Part shown: positions 8,720 through 18,898 of the stretch, one piece after another
Position numbering within the stretch: the first letter of the stretch is position 1
How the letters are laid out: every line of letters starts with the position of its first letter
Assembly: GCF_003148905.1 (NCBI RefSeq)
Contig: NZ_QGHC01000001.1
Span: 87,128 to 151,127, forward strand
DNA: 64,000 bases
Origin: Fulvimonas soli
GTDB lineage: Bacteria > Pseudomonadota > Gammaproteobacteria > Xanthomonadales > Rhodanobacteraceae
Direction of reading: 5' to 3'
Position numbers and translations under genes: made by a program
The notes under the pieces: model-generated
Databases searched by the model: none
What the model saw: only the letters and a program-made list of their open reading frames with translations
What the model was told of the DNA's origin: nothing

Positions 8720-10102
8720 CTGTTTGACCGTCAGAAGAAGGGCGAACGCGCCGTCCTGGTGCTGCCGCATTCGCGCGGGGAGAGCGACGCGGCGCGGCGG
8801 GCGGAGGAATTCGCCGAGCTGGTGAAGTCGGCCGGCGCCGAGGTGCTGGGTAGCGTCTCGGCGCGGGTCGAGCAGCCCAATCCGCGCTACTACATCGGTT
8901 CCGGCAAGGCCGAGGAGGTCGCCGAGATGGTGCGCGCGCTCGGCGCCGACCTGGTGCTGGTCGACCACCAGCTATCGCCGGTGCAGGAGCGCAACCTGGA
9001 GAAGCTGCTCAACGTCCGCGTGATCGACCGCGCGGGCCTGATCCTGGACATCTTCGCCCAGCGCGCCCGCTCGCACGAGGGCAAGCTGGAAGTGGAGCTG
9101 GCCCAGCTCAAGCACCTGGCCACCCGCCTGGTGCGCGGCTGGACCCACCTGGAGCGCCAGCGCGGCGGCGCGATCGGCCTGCGCGGCCCGGGCGAGACCC
9201 AGCTGGAAACCGACCGCCGCCTGCTCGGCGAGCGCGTGAAGATGCTCACCAGGCGGCTGGAGAAGGTGCAGACCCAGCGCGGCCAGCAGCGCCGCGCGCG
9301 CCTGCGCAACACCGTGCCGCGGGTGGCGCTGGTGGGCTATACCAACGCGGGCAAGTCCACCCTGTTCAATGCGCTGACCGCCGGCGAGGTGTACGCGGCC
9401 GACCAGCTGTTCGCCACGCTCGACCCCACCGTGCGCCGCATCGAGGACCTGTCCTGCGGGCCGGCCGTGCTGGCCGACACCGTGGGCTTCGTGCGCGACC
9501 TGCCGCACGACCTGGTCGCCGCCTTCCGCGGCACGCTGGCCGAGGCGCGCGACGCCGACCTGCTGCTGCACGTCAGCGACGCCGCCGACGAGGAGCGCGA
9601 GCACCTGCGCCAGGTGGTCGACCAGGTGCTGGAGGAGATCGGCGCCGGCGACATCCCGCAGCTGCGGGTGATGAACAAGATCGACGTCCTCCCGGCCGGC
9701 GCGGCATCGGCCGGCGCCGACGGCGAAGAGCGGGAAACCGCCGTTTCCGGGCGGGACGCCGGGGCCCGGAACACGTCGCCGCGCATCGACCGCGACGCGC
9801 AGGGCCGGCCGCACACCGTGTGGCTGTCCGCCGCCACCGGCGCGGGCCTGGACCTGCTGCGCGAGGCGCTGGGCGAGCTGCTGGGCGGCGACCGCGTGCG
9901 CTCGGAGCTGCGCCTGCCGCTCACCGCCGGGCGCCTGCACGCCAGGCTGAAGGCGGCCGGGGCGATCGCCGGGGAGCGCGTGGACGAGGACGGCTGGCAC
10001 CTGTCGATCGACGCGCCGCGCGCGGTGCTCAGCGCACTGGGTGGCGCGGAGGCGGAGCCGGTGCGCGCGCTGCTGGGCGGGATGCGGGCCGACGCGGGCT
10101 GA
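8720..10102 (+). CDS. hflX: Ribosome-splitting GTPase HflX (probable CTG start)
   Basis: HflX is a GTPase that splits stalled 70S ribosomes, notably under heat stress. It has the N-terminal HflX domain, a coiled coil with GRGPGETQLETDRR-type signature, and the G domain (GYTNAGKST, DTVGF, NKID). The first ATG/GTG-type start is GTG at 8759, but the frame upstream reads FDRQKKGERAVLV. That aligns with the E. coli N-terminus MFDRYDAGEQAVLV, so I place the start at CTG 8720 (or ATT 8717), ten bases after GGAAGG in the end of hfq. Between G4 (NKID) and the next conserved SA there is an extra segment of about 35 residues rich in Ala, Gly and Glu. Length from CTG is 460 residues. Confidence 0.9.
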   Translation: MFDRQKKGERAVLVLPHSRGESDAARRAEEFAELVKSAGAEVLGSVSARVEQPNPRYYIGSGKAEEVAEMVRALGADLVLVDHQLSPVQERNLEKLLNVRVIDRAGLILDIFAQRARSHEGKLEVELAQLKHLATRLVRGWTHLERQRGGAIGLRGPGETQLETDRRLLGERVKMLTRRLEKVQTQRGQQRRARLRNTVPRVALVGYTNAGKSTLFNALTAGEVYAADQLFATLDPTVRRIEDLSCGPAVLADTVGFVRDLPHDLVAAFRGTLAEARDADLLLHVSDAADEEREHLRQVVDQVLEEIGAGDIPQLRVMNKIDVLPAGAASAGADGEERETAVSGRDAGARNTSPRIDRDAQGRPHTVWLSAATGAGLDLLREALGELLGGDRVRSELRLPLTAGRLHARLKAAGAIAGERVDEDGWHLSIDAPRAVLSALGGAEAEPVRALLGGMRADAG

Positions 10103-10159
10103 GCGCCGCCGGCCGCCGTGCCGCCACCGCGGCCTGAACAACGCACCGCATCGCGCTTC

Positions 10160-10312
10160 GTCATCCCGGCGCAGGCCGGGATCCGGTGGCGACAAGGCCC
10201 GGCCAGGCCGCACCGTCCCTGGATGGCGCGCTGCGCTCGCCTCCGCGGGGTCGTCCGCTGCGCGGACGTTCTGCGCGCTTCGCGCTGACCCGGCCTGCGC
10301 CGGAACGGCGAC
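10160..10312. repeat. Dispersed inverted repeat, GTCATCCCGGCGCAGGCCGG family
   Basis: The 371-bp stretch 10103-10473 has no gene. It holds GTCATCCCGGCGCAGGCCGG... at 10160-10193, an imperfect inverted partner at 10288-10312 (CCCGGCCTGCGCCGG), a low-complexity GC-rich stretch between them, and the receptor gene's terminator. The same 33-bp sequence recurs inverted at 54109-54141 with about four differences. Confidence 0.7.
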
Positions 10313-10420
10313 GGAGAGCATGCCGCTGGCGTGAAGCCGCGGTCATCCGCGGCCCAGGGGCATCCAGCGCGACATCCGCTATCCGGATGCGAAACCCGCG
10401 ATCCCTCCAGCCCGCAAAAG

Positions 10421-10445
10421 GATGCCCCCGAACACCGGGGGCATC
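10421..10445 (-). terminator. Terminator of the TonB-dependent receptor gene
   Basis: GATGCCCCC pairs with GGGGGCATC across a 7-nt loop. On the minus strand it is followed by CTTTTG. It lies 29 bp past the receptor stop codon. Confidence 0.75.
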
Positions 10446-10473
10446 GCGCGGGCAGGCCGGGGAGGGCGCCTGC

Positions 10474-12900
10474 TCAGAACCAGAAGCCCAGCTGCACGCC
10501 GTAGGTGCGCGGCGGCAGGTACTGCGAGGTGAAGGCCACCGTGCCGTCGGCCAGCAGCGTGCTGCCGGCGGCGCTGCTCTTGACCTTGCCGTCGGACACG
10601 TTCTGCACGTAGGCGTTGACGTACCACTTGTCGCCCGGCTCGGTGTAGCGCAGCGAGACGTCGCCGCGGACGTAGGACTTCTGCTTGTCGCCGGCGCCGA
10701 AGTTGAACCAGCTCAGCCACTGCGCGCTCTGGTACTGCGCGCTCAGGCGCGGGGTCAGGCGGCCGCCGTTGCCCAGCACGAAGTCGTGCTCGTAGATGGC
10801 GGTGAGCGAGACGTTCGGCGCGTGCGGCAGGTCGTTGCCGGAGATGTCCATGCAGTTGTTGCTGATGGTCGATTCCGGAGGGCAGGCGGTCGGCACGTAG
10901 TAGTCGTTGCTGGCCGCGTACTTCTCCGTGCCGAGCTTCTTCTCCGGGATCCACGACAGGATCAGGTTGGCGCGGTCGTTGGCCTGCGAGTAGGCCAGCT
11001 CGGACTCGAAGCCGGCCACCTTGGTCTTGCCGCCGACGTTGGCGAAGCCCAGGCCGTGCGTGCCGTCGGGGTAGGTGACCGGCGCGGACAGCTGGTAGTT
11101 CTTGAACACCTCGTAGTAGGCCGCGCTGTTCCAGGTCAGGTGGCCGTCGAGGAAGGCGAACTTGGCGCCGATCTCGTAGTTGGTCAGCGTCTCGGGCTTG
11201 TACAGCGCGCCGCCGTCCTGCGTGCCGCCGGACTTGTAGCCGGTGGAGACGCTGGCGTAGATCAGGCCGTCCGGGCCCAGGTCGTGGTCCACGCGCACCA
11301 GCCAGGTCGGCTTGCTCTTGCTGTAGGTGGCGTCGTTGCGCTGGCTGATGCTGAAGCCGACGTCGCCGGGCTGCTCGCCGGGCGAGATCGGCAGCTGCGG
11401 GTAGGCCGGGTCGTAGGCCCAGCCCCAGTTGATGCCGCCGTTGTTCTCGCGCCGGTCGTGCGACCAGCGCGCGCCGCCGGTGAGGCGCCAGCTGTCGCTG
11501 ATGTGCCAGGTGGCCTGGCCGAAGACCGCGGCGGTGGACACCACTTCCTCCGGCTGGATGAACGAGCCCTGCCAGTTCACGGTGCCCTGCTGGGTGCCGT
11601 TCATGATCGGGATGTCGAAGCGGATGTTGTTGTTCTCGTGCGCGTAGTACAGGCCGAGGATCCAGTCCAGCGCGTTCTCGCCGGTGGACTTCAGGTCCAG
11701 CTCGTGGCTGTAGCTCTTGTAGTTGGAGAAGTTGGTGCGGTCCTCCTGGTACACGCCATTGGTGGCGAAGCTGGTCGGCACGTTGACGCCGGCGTCCTGG
11801 TCGTAGTCGCTCTTGCCGGAGTAGCGGTTGAAGCCGGCCACGTAGGTCAGCTGCACGCCGTCGCCGATGTTCCAGTCCATGCGGCTGCGCACCGTGTGCG
11901 AGGTGCGGTCCAGATACGGCGCCACGTCGATCAGCGCCGACCAGAAGTCCTGGCCCGGGCGCGGATGCTGCATCAGGTTCATGCTGGGCGTGCCGCGGTC
12001 GGCGAAGTACTCGTAGGACAGGTCCCACAGGAAGCTGTCGGAAGGCTGCCAGCGCGCGCTCACGCGGGCGGCCGACTGGTCCTGCGCGTCGTACTTCTTG
12101 CCCTTCTGCACGAACAGGTTGGTATTGATCGGCTGGAAGGCGGCCGGGTCGCCGCCGGCGGCGAGGTAGTTCGCGCGCTGCTGGTCCACCGCGGGGATCT
12201 GGCCGACCGGGTTCTGGTAGTCGACGTAGCCGTCGTGCTGCTCGTGCACCGCCGCCACGCGCATGGCAAAGGTGCTGCTGACCGGCAGGTTCACCGCGGC
12301 GCGCACGCCGCTCTGGTTGAAGTTGCCCGCCTCGACCATGCCGTTGCCGTAGAAGCCGCCGCCGATGTCGGGCTTGGCGGTGGTGAAGCTGATCGCGCCG
12401 GCGGTGGAGTTGCGGCCCCACAGCGTGCCCTGCGGGCCGCGCAGCACTTCCACGCCGTCCATGTCCAGCAGCAGGCCGGCGGCGGCCTCGGCGCGCGGGG
12501 TGTACACGCCGTCGACGAAGGTGGCGACCTCGGGGTCGGCGTACTCGGTCTTGGCCGAATCGTTGCCGATGCCGCGCAAGGTCAGCGTGACCACGCCGTG
12601 GTCGCCCTGCGAGGTGCCCTGCAGGCCGGGCACCAGCTTGACGATGTCCTGCACGGTCATCACGCGCTCCTTGTCGAGCGTGTCGGCCGTGATCGCGCTG
12701 ACCGCGACCGGCGTCTTCTGCAGCGGGGTCTCGCGCTTGGTGGCGCTGACCTCGATGGCATCGAGCTGTTTGACCTTCCTGGCCTGGTCCTGCTTGTTCG
12801 CCTGGTCCTGCGGCGAGGCGTCCTGGCCCGCCGCGAGGGCGGGGCCGGTGGCGAGTACGGCGGTCAAGGCCACGTACAGCGCCGAGTAGCGCAGCTTCAT
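10474..12900 (-). CDS. TonB-dependent outer membrane receptor
   Basis: The 808-residue receptor would import a bulky substrate across the outer membrane using TonB energy. A signal peptide (about 1-24), a charged Gln/Asp/Lys-rich stretch, a TonB-box-like LDAIEVSATKRE, a plug domain (VMTVQDIVKLVPGL... VEVLRGPQGTLWGRNSTAGAI) and a long barrel ending GVQLGFWF are all visible. It is of the iron-complex-receptor type common in Xanthomonads and Caulobacter for carbohydrate uptake. The start is fixed by GGAGGGGAAGCGAA directly before ATG. It is divergent from a tryptophan-halogenase-like gene, with two perfect 14-bp palindromes between them. This partnership is typical of LacI-controlled glycan loci; the substrate cannot be told. 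Confidence 0.92.
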   Translation of the reverse strand: MKLRYSALYVALTAVLATGPALAAGQDASPQDQANKQDQARKVKQLDAIEVSATKRETPLQKTPVAVSAITADTLDKERVMTVQDIVKLVPGLQGTSQGDHGVVTLTLRGIGNDSAKTEYADPEVATFVDGVYTPRAEAAAGLLLDMDGVEVLRGPQGTLWGRNSTAGAISFTTAKPDIGGGFYGNGMVEAGNFNQSGVRAAVNLPVSSTFAMRVAAVHEQHDGYVDYQNPVGQIPAVDQQRANYLAAGGDPAAFQPINTNLFVQKGKKYDAQDQSAARVSARWQPSDSFLWDLSYEYFADRGTPSMNLMQHPRPGQDFWSALIDVAPYLDRTSHTVRSRMDWNIGDGVQLTYVAGFNRYSGKSDYDQDAGVNVPTSFATNGVYQEDRTNFSNYKSYSHELDLKSTGENALDWILGLYYAHENNNIRFDIPIMNGTQQGTVNWQGSFIQPEEVVSTAAVFGQATWHISDSWRLTGGARWSHDRRENNGGINWGWAYDPAYPQLPISPGEQPGDVGFSISQRNDATYSKSKPTWLVRVDHDLGPDGLIYASVSTGYKSGGTQDGGALYKPETLTNYEIGAKFAFLDGHLTWNSAAYYEVFKNYQLSAPVTYPDGTHGLGFANVGGKTKVAGFESELAYSQANDRANLILSWIPEKKLGTEKYAASNDYYVPTACPPESTISNNCMDISGNDLPHAPNVSLTAIYEHDFVLGNGGRLTPRLSAQYQSAQWLSWFNFGAGDKQKSYVRGDVSLRYTEPGDKWYVNAYVQNVSDGKVKSSAAGSTLLADGTVAFTSQYLPPRTYGVQLGFWF

Positions 12901-12979
12901 TTCGCTTCCCCTCCAAAGTCGTTCCGAATATGGATGCCGTCGGCGTGAAAGGCGTCGAACGGCTTTGCCCCGTGCCATC

Positions 12980-13017
12980 TGACAGCGCTGTCATTTCCCG
13001 ATCTGACAGCGCTGTCA
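12980..13017. promoter_or_regulatory. Twin LacI/GntR-type operators
   Basis: The perfect palindrome TGACAGCGCTGTCA occurs at 12980-12993 and again at 13004-13017. Centres are 24 bp apart, about two helical turns plus three bases. The pair lies 79 bp upstream of the receptor start and 67 bp upstream of the halogenase start. The central GCGC and dyad length are typical of LacI-family sites. No regulator gene lies nearby in this window, so it is encoded elsewhere. Confidence 0.75.
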
Positions 13018-13084
13018 TGGTTTGATGGTATTGTGATCCGCGACGCAATGCTTGACGCATAGCAGCAAGCCTGGGAGGGCGGCG

Positions 13085-14671
13085 ATGGCACGGTTGCGCA
13101 AGATACTGATCGTGGGCGGCGGCGCGGCCGGCTGGCTGGTCGCCTGCTACCTGGCCAAGGCGGTGAACGCGGCCGCGCCGGACGCGATCCGGGTGGAGCT
13201 GGTGGAGTCGCCCGGCATCGGCCTGCTGGGCGTGGGCGAGGCGACCTTCCCGTCGATCCGCGGCACGCTGTCGGCGATCGGCCTGGACGAACGCCGCTTC
13301 CTCGCCGGCGCCACCGCGACCTACAAGCAGGGCATCCACTACCGCCACTGGGTGCGGCCGCCCGGCGCGCCCGGTGCCGACCACTTCTTCCATCCGTTCA
13401 ACGCGCCCAGCCAGCGGCCCGGCGGCCCCGAGCTGCTGCCCTACTGGCTGCTGGGCGAGGCGCCCGCCGGCCTGTCGTTCGCCGAGGCGGTGTCGATGCA
13501 GACCCTGCTGGTCGGGCACAACCGCGCGCCCAAGCGCCTGCGCGACCCGGACTACCAGGGGCCGCTCAACCACGCCTACCACTTCGACGCGGCGCTGTTC
13601 GCCCGCGTGCTCGCCGAGCACGGCGAGCGGACCCTGGGGGTGAGGCGGCACCTGGCCACCATCGGGCGCGTCGAGCTGGACGAGGGCGGCGCGATCGCCG
13701 GCGTGGTCACCGCCGAGCTCGGCACGTTCAGCGCCGACCTCTACGTCGACTGCACCGGGCTGCGCAGCCTGCTCAGCGGCGGCGCCATGCGCTCGCCGTT
13801 CCGCAGCCGCCGCGACGTGCTGTTCGCCGACCGCGCGGTGGCGATGCAGGTGCCGTACCCGTCGCCGGACGCGCCGATTCCCTCCTGCACCATCGCCACC
13901 GCGCAGGAGGCCGGCTGGATCTGGGACATCGGCCTGCAGCGGCGCCGCGGTACCGGCTACGTGTACTCCTCGCGCCACACCAGCCAGGAGCGCGCGGAGG
14001 AGGTGTTCCGCCGCTACCTCGGCCCCGCCGCCGAGGGCGTCGAGCCGCTGCACATCAGGTTCGAGACCGGCTACCGCCCGCAGCACTGGCGCAGGAACTG
14101 CGTGGCGGTGGGCCTGGCCGGCGGCTTCGTGGAGCCGCTGGAATCCACCGGCATCGCGCTGGTCGAGCTGGGCGCGTACCTGCTCACCCACCTGCTGCCC
14201 GGCGACACCGGCGACATGGAGCGGGCCGCGCGCCACTACAACGAGATGATGGTGGCCCGCTACGAGCGCATCATCGACTTCATCAAGATGCACTACTGCC
14301 TGAGCCAGCGCCGCGACGCGCCGTTCTGGGCCGACAACGCCGATCCGGCGGGCATCCCCGACGCGCTGAGGGACAAGCTGGCGCAATGGCGCCACCGCCC
14401 GCCGCACCGGCTGGACTTCGTCGGCGACCTGGAGATGTTCCTGGTCTCCAGCTGGCAGTACGTGCTGTACGGCATGGAGTTCAGGACCGACCTCGAACCG
14501 ATGCGCAGCGCCTATCCGCGCGCGGAGGAGGCGCGGCGCGAGTTCGCGATGATCCAGCTGGCCGCGCGCCAGGCCCTGGGCGACCTGCCCGGGCACCGCG
14601 AGCTGGTCGAGGGCCTGTGCCGCGAGCACGCGCAACGCGGCCGGGACGCGGCCGCGGCGGCGGCCGGCTGA
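13085..14671 (+). CDS. Flavin-dependent tryptophan-halogenase family protein
   Basis: The 528-residue protein belongs to the FAD-dependent halogenase/monooxygenase family. GGGAAGW near residues 11-17 binds FAD; GVGEATFP follows at about 49-56. Lys81 (TYKQG) corresponds to the catalytic Lys of PrnA-type halogenases, and EPLESTGI carries the conserved Glu. The halogenase W-x-W-x-I-P motif reads WIWDIG, lacking the final Pro. In bacteria that use TonB receptors for plant glycans, such proteins are found beside the receptor, where halogenation has not been shown. The divergent receptor and shared twin operators support that role over secondary metabolism. The start at 13085 has GGGAGGG upstream. 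Confidence 0.88.
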   Translation: MARLRKILIVGGGAAGWLVACYLAKAVNAAAPDAIRVELVESPGIGLLGVGEATFPSIRGTLSAIGLDERRFLAGATATYKQGIHYRHWVRPPGAPGADHFFHPFNAPSQRPGGPELLPYWLLGEAPAGLSFAEAVSMQTLLVGHNRAPKRLRDPDYQGPLNHAYHFDAALFARVLAEHGERTLGVRRHLATIGRVELDEGGAIAGVVTAELGTFSADLYVDCTGLRSLLSGGAMRSPFRSRRDVLFADRAVAMQVPYPSPDAPIPSCTIATAQEAGWIWDIGLQRRRGTGYVYSSRHTSQERAEEVFRRYLGPAAEGVEPLHIRFETGYRPQHWRRNCVAVGLAGGFVEPLESTGIALVELGAYLLTHLLPGDTGDMERAARHYNEMMVARYERIIDFIKMHYCLSQRRDAPFWADNADPAGIPDALRDKLAQWRHRPPHRLDFVGDLEMFLVSSWQYVLYGMEFRTDLEPMRSAYPRAEEARREFAMIQLAARQALGDLPGHRELVEGLCREHAQRGRDAAAAAAG

Positions 14672-14681
14672 GGGCGGGACA

Positions 14682-14709
14682 TGCCCCGGCGGGCGAACCG
14701 CCGGGGGCA
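14682..14709 (+). terminator. GC hairpin after the halogenase gene
   Basis: TGCCCCGGCGG pairs with CCGCCGGGGGCA (one bulged G). It lacks a T-run, so it is a weak or Rho-assisted terminator. Confidence 0.45.
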
Positions 14710-14864
14710 ATCTGCTAACATTCGCGGTTGGGCCGCCTCATCGCGCCTGATTCTCCCCCTCACCGCGATCCGCCACCGCCGACCCGTCACCATGCCGAAT
14801 GCCCGTTCGACCCATGCCCGGCCGTCCGCGTCGGTCCGTCCCCTGCCTGCGGGAGCCTGAGCCC

Positions 14865-15911
14865 ATGGCCTGGAACGAGCCCGGCAGCAACGGCCAGCGC
14901 GATCCCTGGAACCGCAACCGCCCCTCCGGCGACAAGCACGGCCTGGAGCAGGCCTGGCGCCAGCTCAAGGCCAGGCTCGGCAAGTTCGGCGGCGGTCCCG
15001 GCGGCCTGGCCACCATCGTGCTGGCCTTCGTGCTCGCCTGGCTGCTGTGGAGCGCCTGCGTGGTGGTCGGCCCCACCGAGTCCGGCGTGGTGCTGCGCTT
15101 CGGCCAGTACGCCCGCACCCTCGGCCCGGGCCTGCACTTCAAGCTGCCGCGGCCGATCGAGAGCGTGGCCAAGGTCGAGACCACCCGCGTGCGCTCGGTG
15201 GCCGGCAACGTGCGCATGCTGACCCGCGACGAGAACATCATCACCATCGACTTCACCGTGCAGTACCAGGCACTCGACGCGCGCAAGTACCTGTACTCGG
15301 TGGACAACATCGACACCACCATCGCCGCCGCCGCCGAGGCCGCGGTGCGCACGGTGATCGGCCAGAGCACGATGGACCAGATCCTCTCCGGCCAGGGCTC
15401 GGCGCTGGTGGCCGACGCCGGCAAGACGCTGCAGCACACCCTGGACGGCTACGACTCGGGCGTGCGCGTGACCGAGGTGAGCTTCCAGAACGTCGCCCCG
15501 CCGCAGGAAGTGAAGGACGCCTTCGACGACGTCAACAAGGCCCGCGAGGACAAGCAGAGCGCGGAGAACAACGCGCTGGCCTACGCCAGCAAGGTGGTGC
15601 CGATCGCCCGCGGCGACGCCGCGCGCATCGCCGCCGAGGCCGAGGGCTACAAGGCCGAGCGCATCGCCCGCGCGCAGGGCGACGCCGAGCGCTTCAGCCT
15701 GCTGCTGAAGGAATACCGGGCCGCGCCCGAGGTCACCCGCCGCCGCCTGTGGCTGGAGACGATGGAGCAGGTGCTGGCCGACAACGCCAAGGTGATCGAC
15801 GGCTCCGGCGGCCGCAACATCATCAACCTGCCGTCCGCCCCGGCGGCCGCGGCGCCGCCGGCCGTGCAGGCCGACGCCGCGCAGGGCGGCGCCACCGAGG
15901 CCAAGCCATGA
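14865..15911 (+). CDS. hflK: FtsH protease modulator HflK
   Basis: HflK and HflC form the periplasm-facing SPFH cage around FtsH that tunes membrane-protein quality control. The 348-residue protein has a charged cytoplasmic N-terminus rich in Gly/Asn/Arg, one membrane segment (about 50-70, IVLAFVLAWLLWSACVVV), then the SPFH domain (GVVLRFGQYARTLGPGLHFKLP) and a coiled-coil region (REDKQSAENNA). ATG 14865 is preferred over upstream starts because GGGAG lies nine bases before it and the N-terminus MAWNEPG is typical. Its stop overlaps hflC by ATGA. A TAACAT at 14716-14721 may be the -10 box. Confidence 0.96.
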   Translation: MAWNEPGSNGQRDPWNRNRPSGDKHGLEQAWRQLKARLGKFGGGPGGLATIVLAFVLAWLLWSACVVVGPTESGVVLRFGQYARTLGPGLHFKLPRPIESVAKVETTRVRSVAGNVRMLTRDENIITIDFTVQYQALDARKYLYSVDNIDTTIAAAAEAAVRTVIGQSTMDQILSGQGSALVADAGKTLQHTLDGYDSGVRVTEVSFQNVAPPQEVKDAFDDVNKAREDKQSAENNALAYASKVVPIARGDAARIAAEAEGYKAERIARAQGDAERFSLLLKEYRAAPEVTRRRLWLETMEQVLADNAKVIDGSGGRNIINLPSAPAAAAPPAVQADAAQGGATEAKP

Positions 15912-16774
15912 AGATCGGAGCCGTGGTCCTGGCCGTGCTGCTGGTGCTGCTCGGCCTCAACAGCGCCTTCGTGGTGAACGAGGGGCAGAACGCGCTGCTG
16001 CTGCAGTTCGGCCGCATCGTGCGCACCGACTACAGGCCGGGCCTGCACTTCAAGCTGCCGCTGCTGCAGCAGGTGATCCGCCTGGACGACCGCATCCTGG
16101 AGCTGGACGCCGACTCGGAGCGCTACTTCACCTCCGAGAAGAAGAGCGTCGTGGTCGACTTCTACGTGAAGTGGCGCATCGCCGACAACGCCGCCTACTA
16201 CCGCGCCACCCGGGGCGACCAGGCGCAGGCCGTGCAGCGCCTCACCCCGATCGTGAAGGACGCGCTGCGCTTCGAGTTCAACGCGCGCGACCTGCAGGAG
16301 CTGGTCTCCGGCGGCCGCAAGGACATTTCCGAGCGCGTGCGCCAGCTCACCGACGCCTCCGCGCGCAGGAACCTGGGCATCGCCGTGGTGGACGTGCGCA
16401 TCAAGCGCATCGACCTGCCGGAGGAGGTGAGCGAGTCGGTCTACAAGCGCATGCGCGCCGAGCGCCTGCAGCTGGCCAACGAGCTGCGCTACACCGGCCA
16501 GGAGGCCGCCGAGAAGATCCAGGCCGACGCCGACCGTCAGGGCCAGGTGCTGCGCGCCGACGCCGAGCGCGACGCTGCCCGCACGCGCGGCGAGGGCGAC
16601 GCCCAGGCCGCCGCGATCTACGCGCAGGCCTACGGGCAGGACCCGGAGTTCTTCGCCTTCTACCGCAGCCTGGGCGCCTACCGCGCCGCCTTCGGGGACG
16701 GCAAGGGCGTGATCGTGCTGAAGCCGGACGCCGAGCTGCTGCGCTACTTCAACGACGCCGGCGCCAGGCGCTGA
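15908..16774 (+). CDS. hflC: FtsH protease modulator HflC
   Basis: This is the partner of HflK in the FtsH-associated cage. The 288-residue protein has an N-terminal membrane anchor (about 4-22), an SPFH domain starting NEGQNALLLQFGRI, and a coiled coil ending in the AEADR/DAERDAARTRGEGDAQAAAIYAQAY segment characteristic of HflC. Translation is coupled to hflK through the 4-bp ATGA overlap. Confidence 0.96.
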   Translation: MKIGAVVLAVLLVLLGLNSAFVVNEGQNALLLQFGRIVRTDYRPGLHFKLPLLQQVIRLDDRILELDADSERYFTSEKKSVVVDFYVKWRIADNAAYYRATRGDQAQAVQRLTPIVKDALRFEFNARDLQELVSGGRKDISERVRQLTDASARRNLGIAVVDVRIKRIDLPEEVSESVYKRMRAERLQLANELRYTGQEAAEKIQADADRQGQVLRADAERDAARTRGEGDAQAAAIYAQAYGQDPEFFAFYRSLGAYRAAFGDGKGVIVLKPDAELLRYFNDAGARR

Positions 16775-16784
16775 GGCCGCCGCG

Positions 16785-18336
<1,552 letters not shown>

Positions 18337-18361
18337 GCGGCATGCCGCACCGGGAACGGAG

Positions 18362-18387
18362 AAGCCCCGCCTCGAGCGGGGCTTTTT
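18362..18387 (+). terminator. purA terminator
   Basis: A 9-bp stem AAGCCCCGC / GCGGGGCTT with a CTCGA loop is followed by TTTTT. Confidence 0.9.
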
Positions 18388-18626
18388 CGTGGGGAGCACG
18401 CATGCCGGGCGCCCGCGGGCCGCATTCGTGCGGCAACCGACGGGCTCGGCGCCGGCGCACGGCCGCCGCCGGTTCGATACCTCCGCGCCGCCGCCGGCCG
18501 GCGGCCCGGTCGGAAGGCCGTGCCGGTCATGAATGTGAGCGTCTGCTTTGCCGCGATTTCACGGCCGCGGTACCCGGGTTCGCCTAGAACGGACTCGGCC
18601 GCAATTCCGCGGCGTCGGAGGTTGTC

Positions 18627-18812
18627 ATGGACAAGAATCGCATCGAAGGCACCAAGCACGAGATCAAGGGCACCATCAAAGAAGGCGTGGGCAAGGTCAC
18701 CGGCAACCCGCTGAAGCAGGCGGCGGGCAACATCGAGAAGAATGCCGGCAAGGTACAGAAGGAAGTCGGCAGGGAGCTGGACCGCCAGCGCGAGGCCGAG
18801 CGCCGTCACTGA
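18627..18812 (+). CDS. CsbD-family stress protein
   Basis: The 61-residue hydrophilic, lysine-rich protein matches CsbD: MDKNRIEGTKHEIKG, then IKEGVGKVTGNPLKQAAGNIEKNAGKVQKEVG. CsbD proteins are small, abundant, probably disordered proteins induced in stationary phase or general stress, without a known mechanism. CGGAGG precedes the start by six bases. It stands alone, 290 bp after purA; I see no other gene in that gap beyond the purA terminator. Confidence 0.88.
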   Translation: MDKNRIEGTKHEIKGTIKEGVGKVTGNPLKQAAGNIEKNAGKVQKEVGRELDRQREAERRH

Positions 18813-18875
18813 GCAGTTCGTCCGGGATGGGCAGCGCAAGGTGCCCGCCGGATCGATCCCGCGCAGGAAAGCATG

Positions 18876-18898
18876 GGCCCGCCATGGCGGGCCTTCGC
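18876..18898 (+). terminator. Palindrome downstream of csbD
   Basis: An 18-bp perfect palindrome, GGCCCGCCATGGCGGGCC, is followed by TTCGCTTTG. It is a probable terminator with a poor U-tract. Confidence 0.6.

Noticed and set aside
13085..14671. Halogenase gene as part of an antibiotic cluster
   Set aside because: No synthase or peptide-synthetase gene is near; the divergent TonB receptor and shared operators point to uptake.
10379..14710. Very long open frame (1443 codons) on the minus strand across the TonB receptor and halogenase region
   Set aside because: It is a shadow of GC-rich coding DNA: low-complexity Arg/Ala/Gly composition, no motifs, and two well-supported genes lie in other frames.
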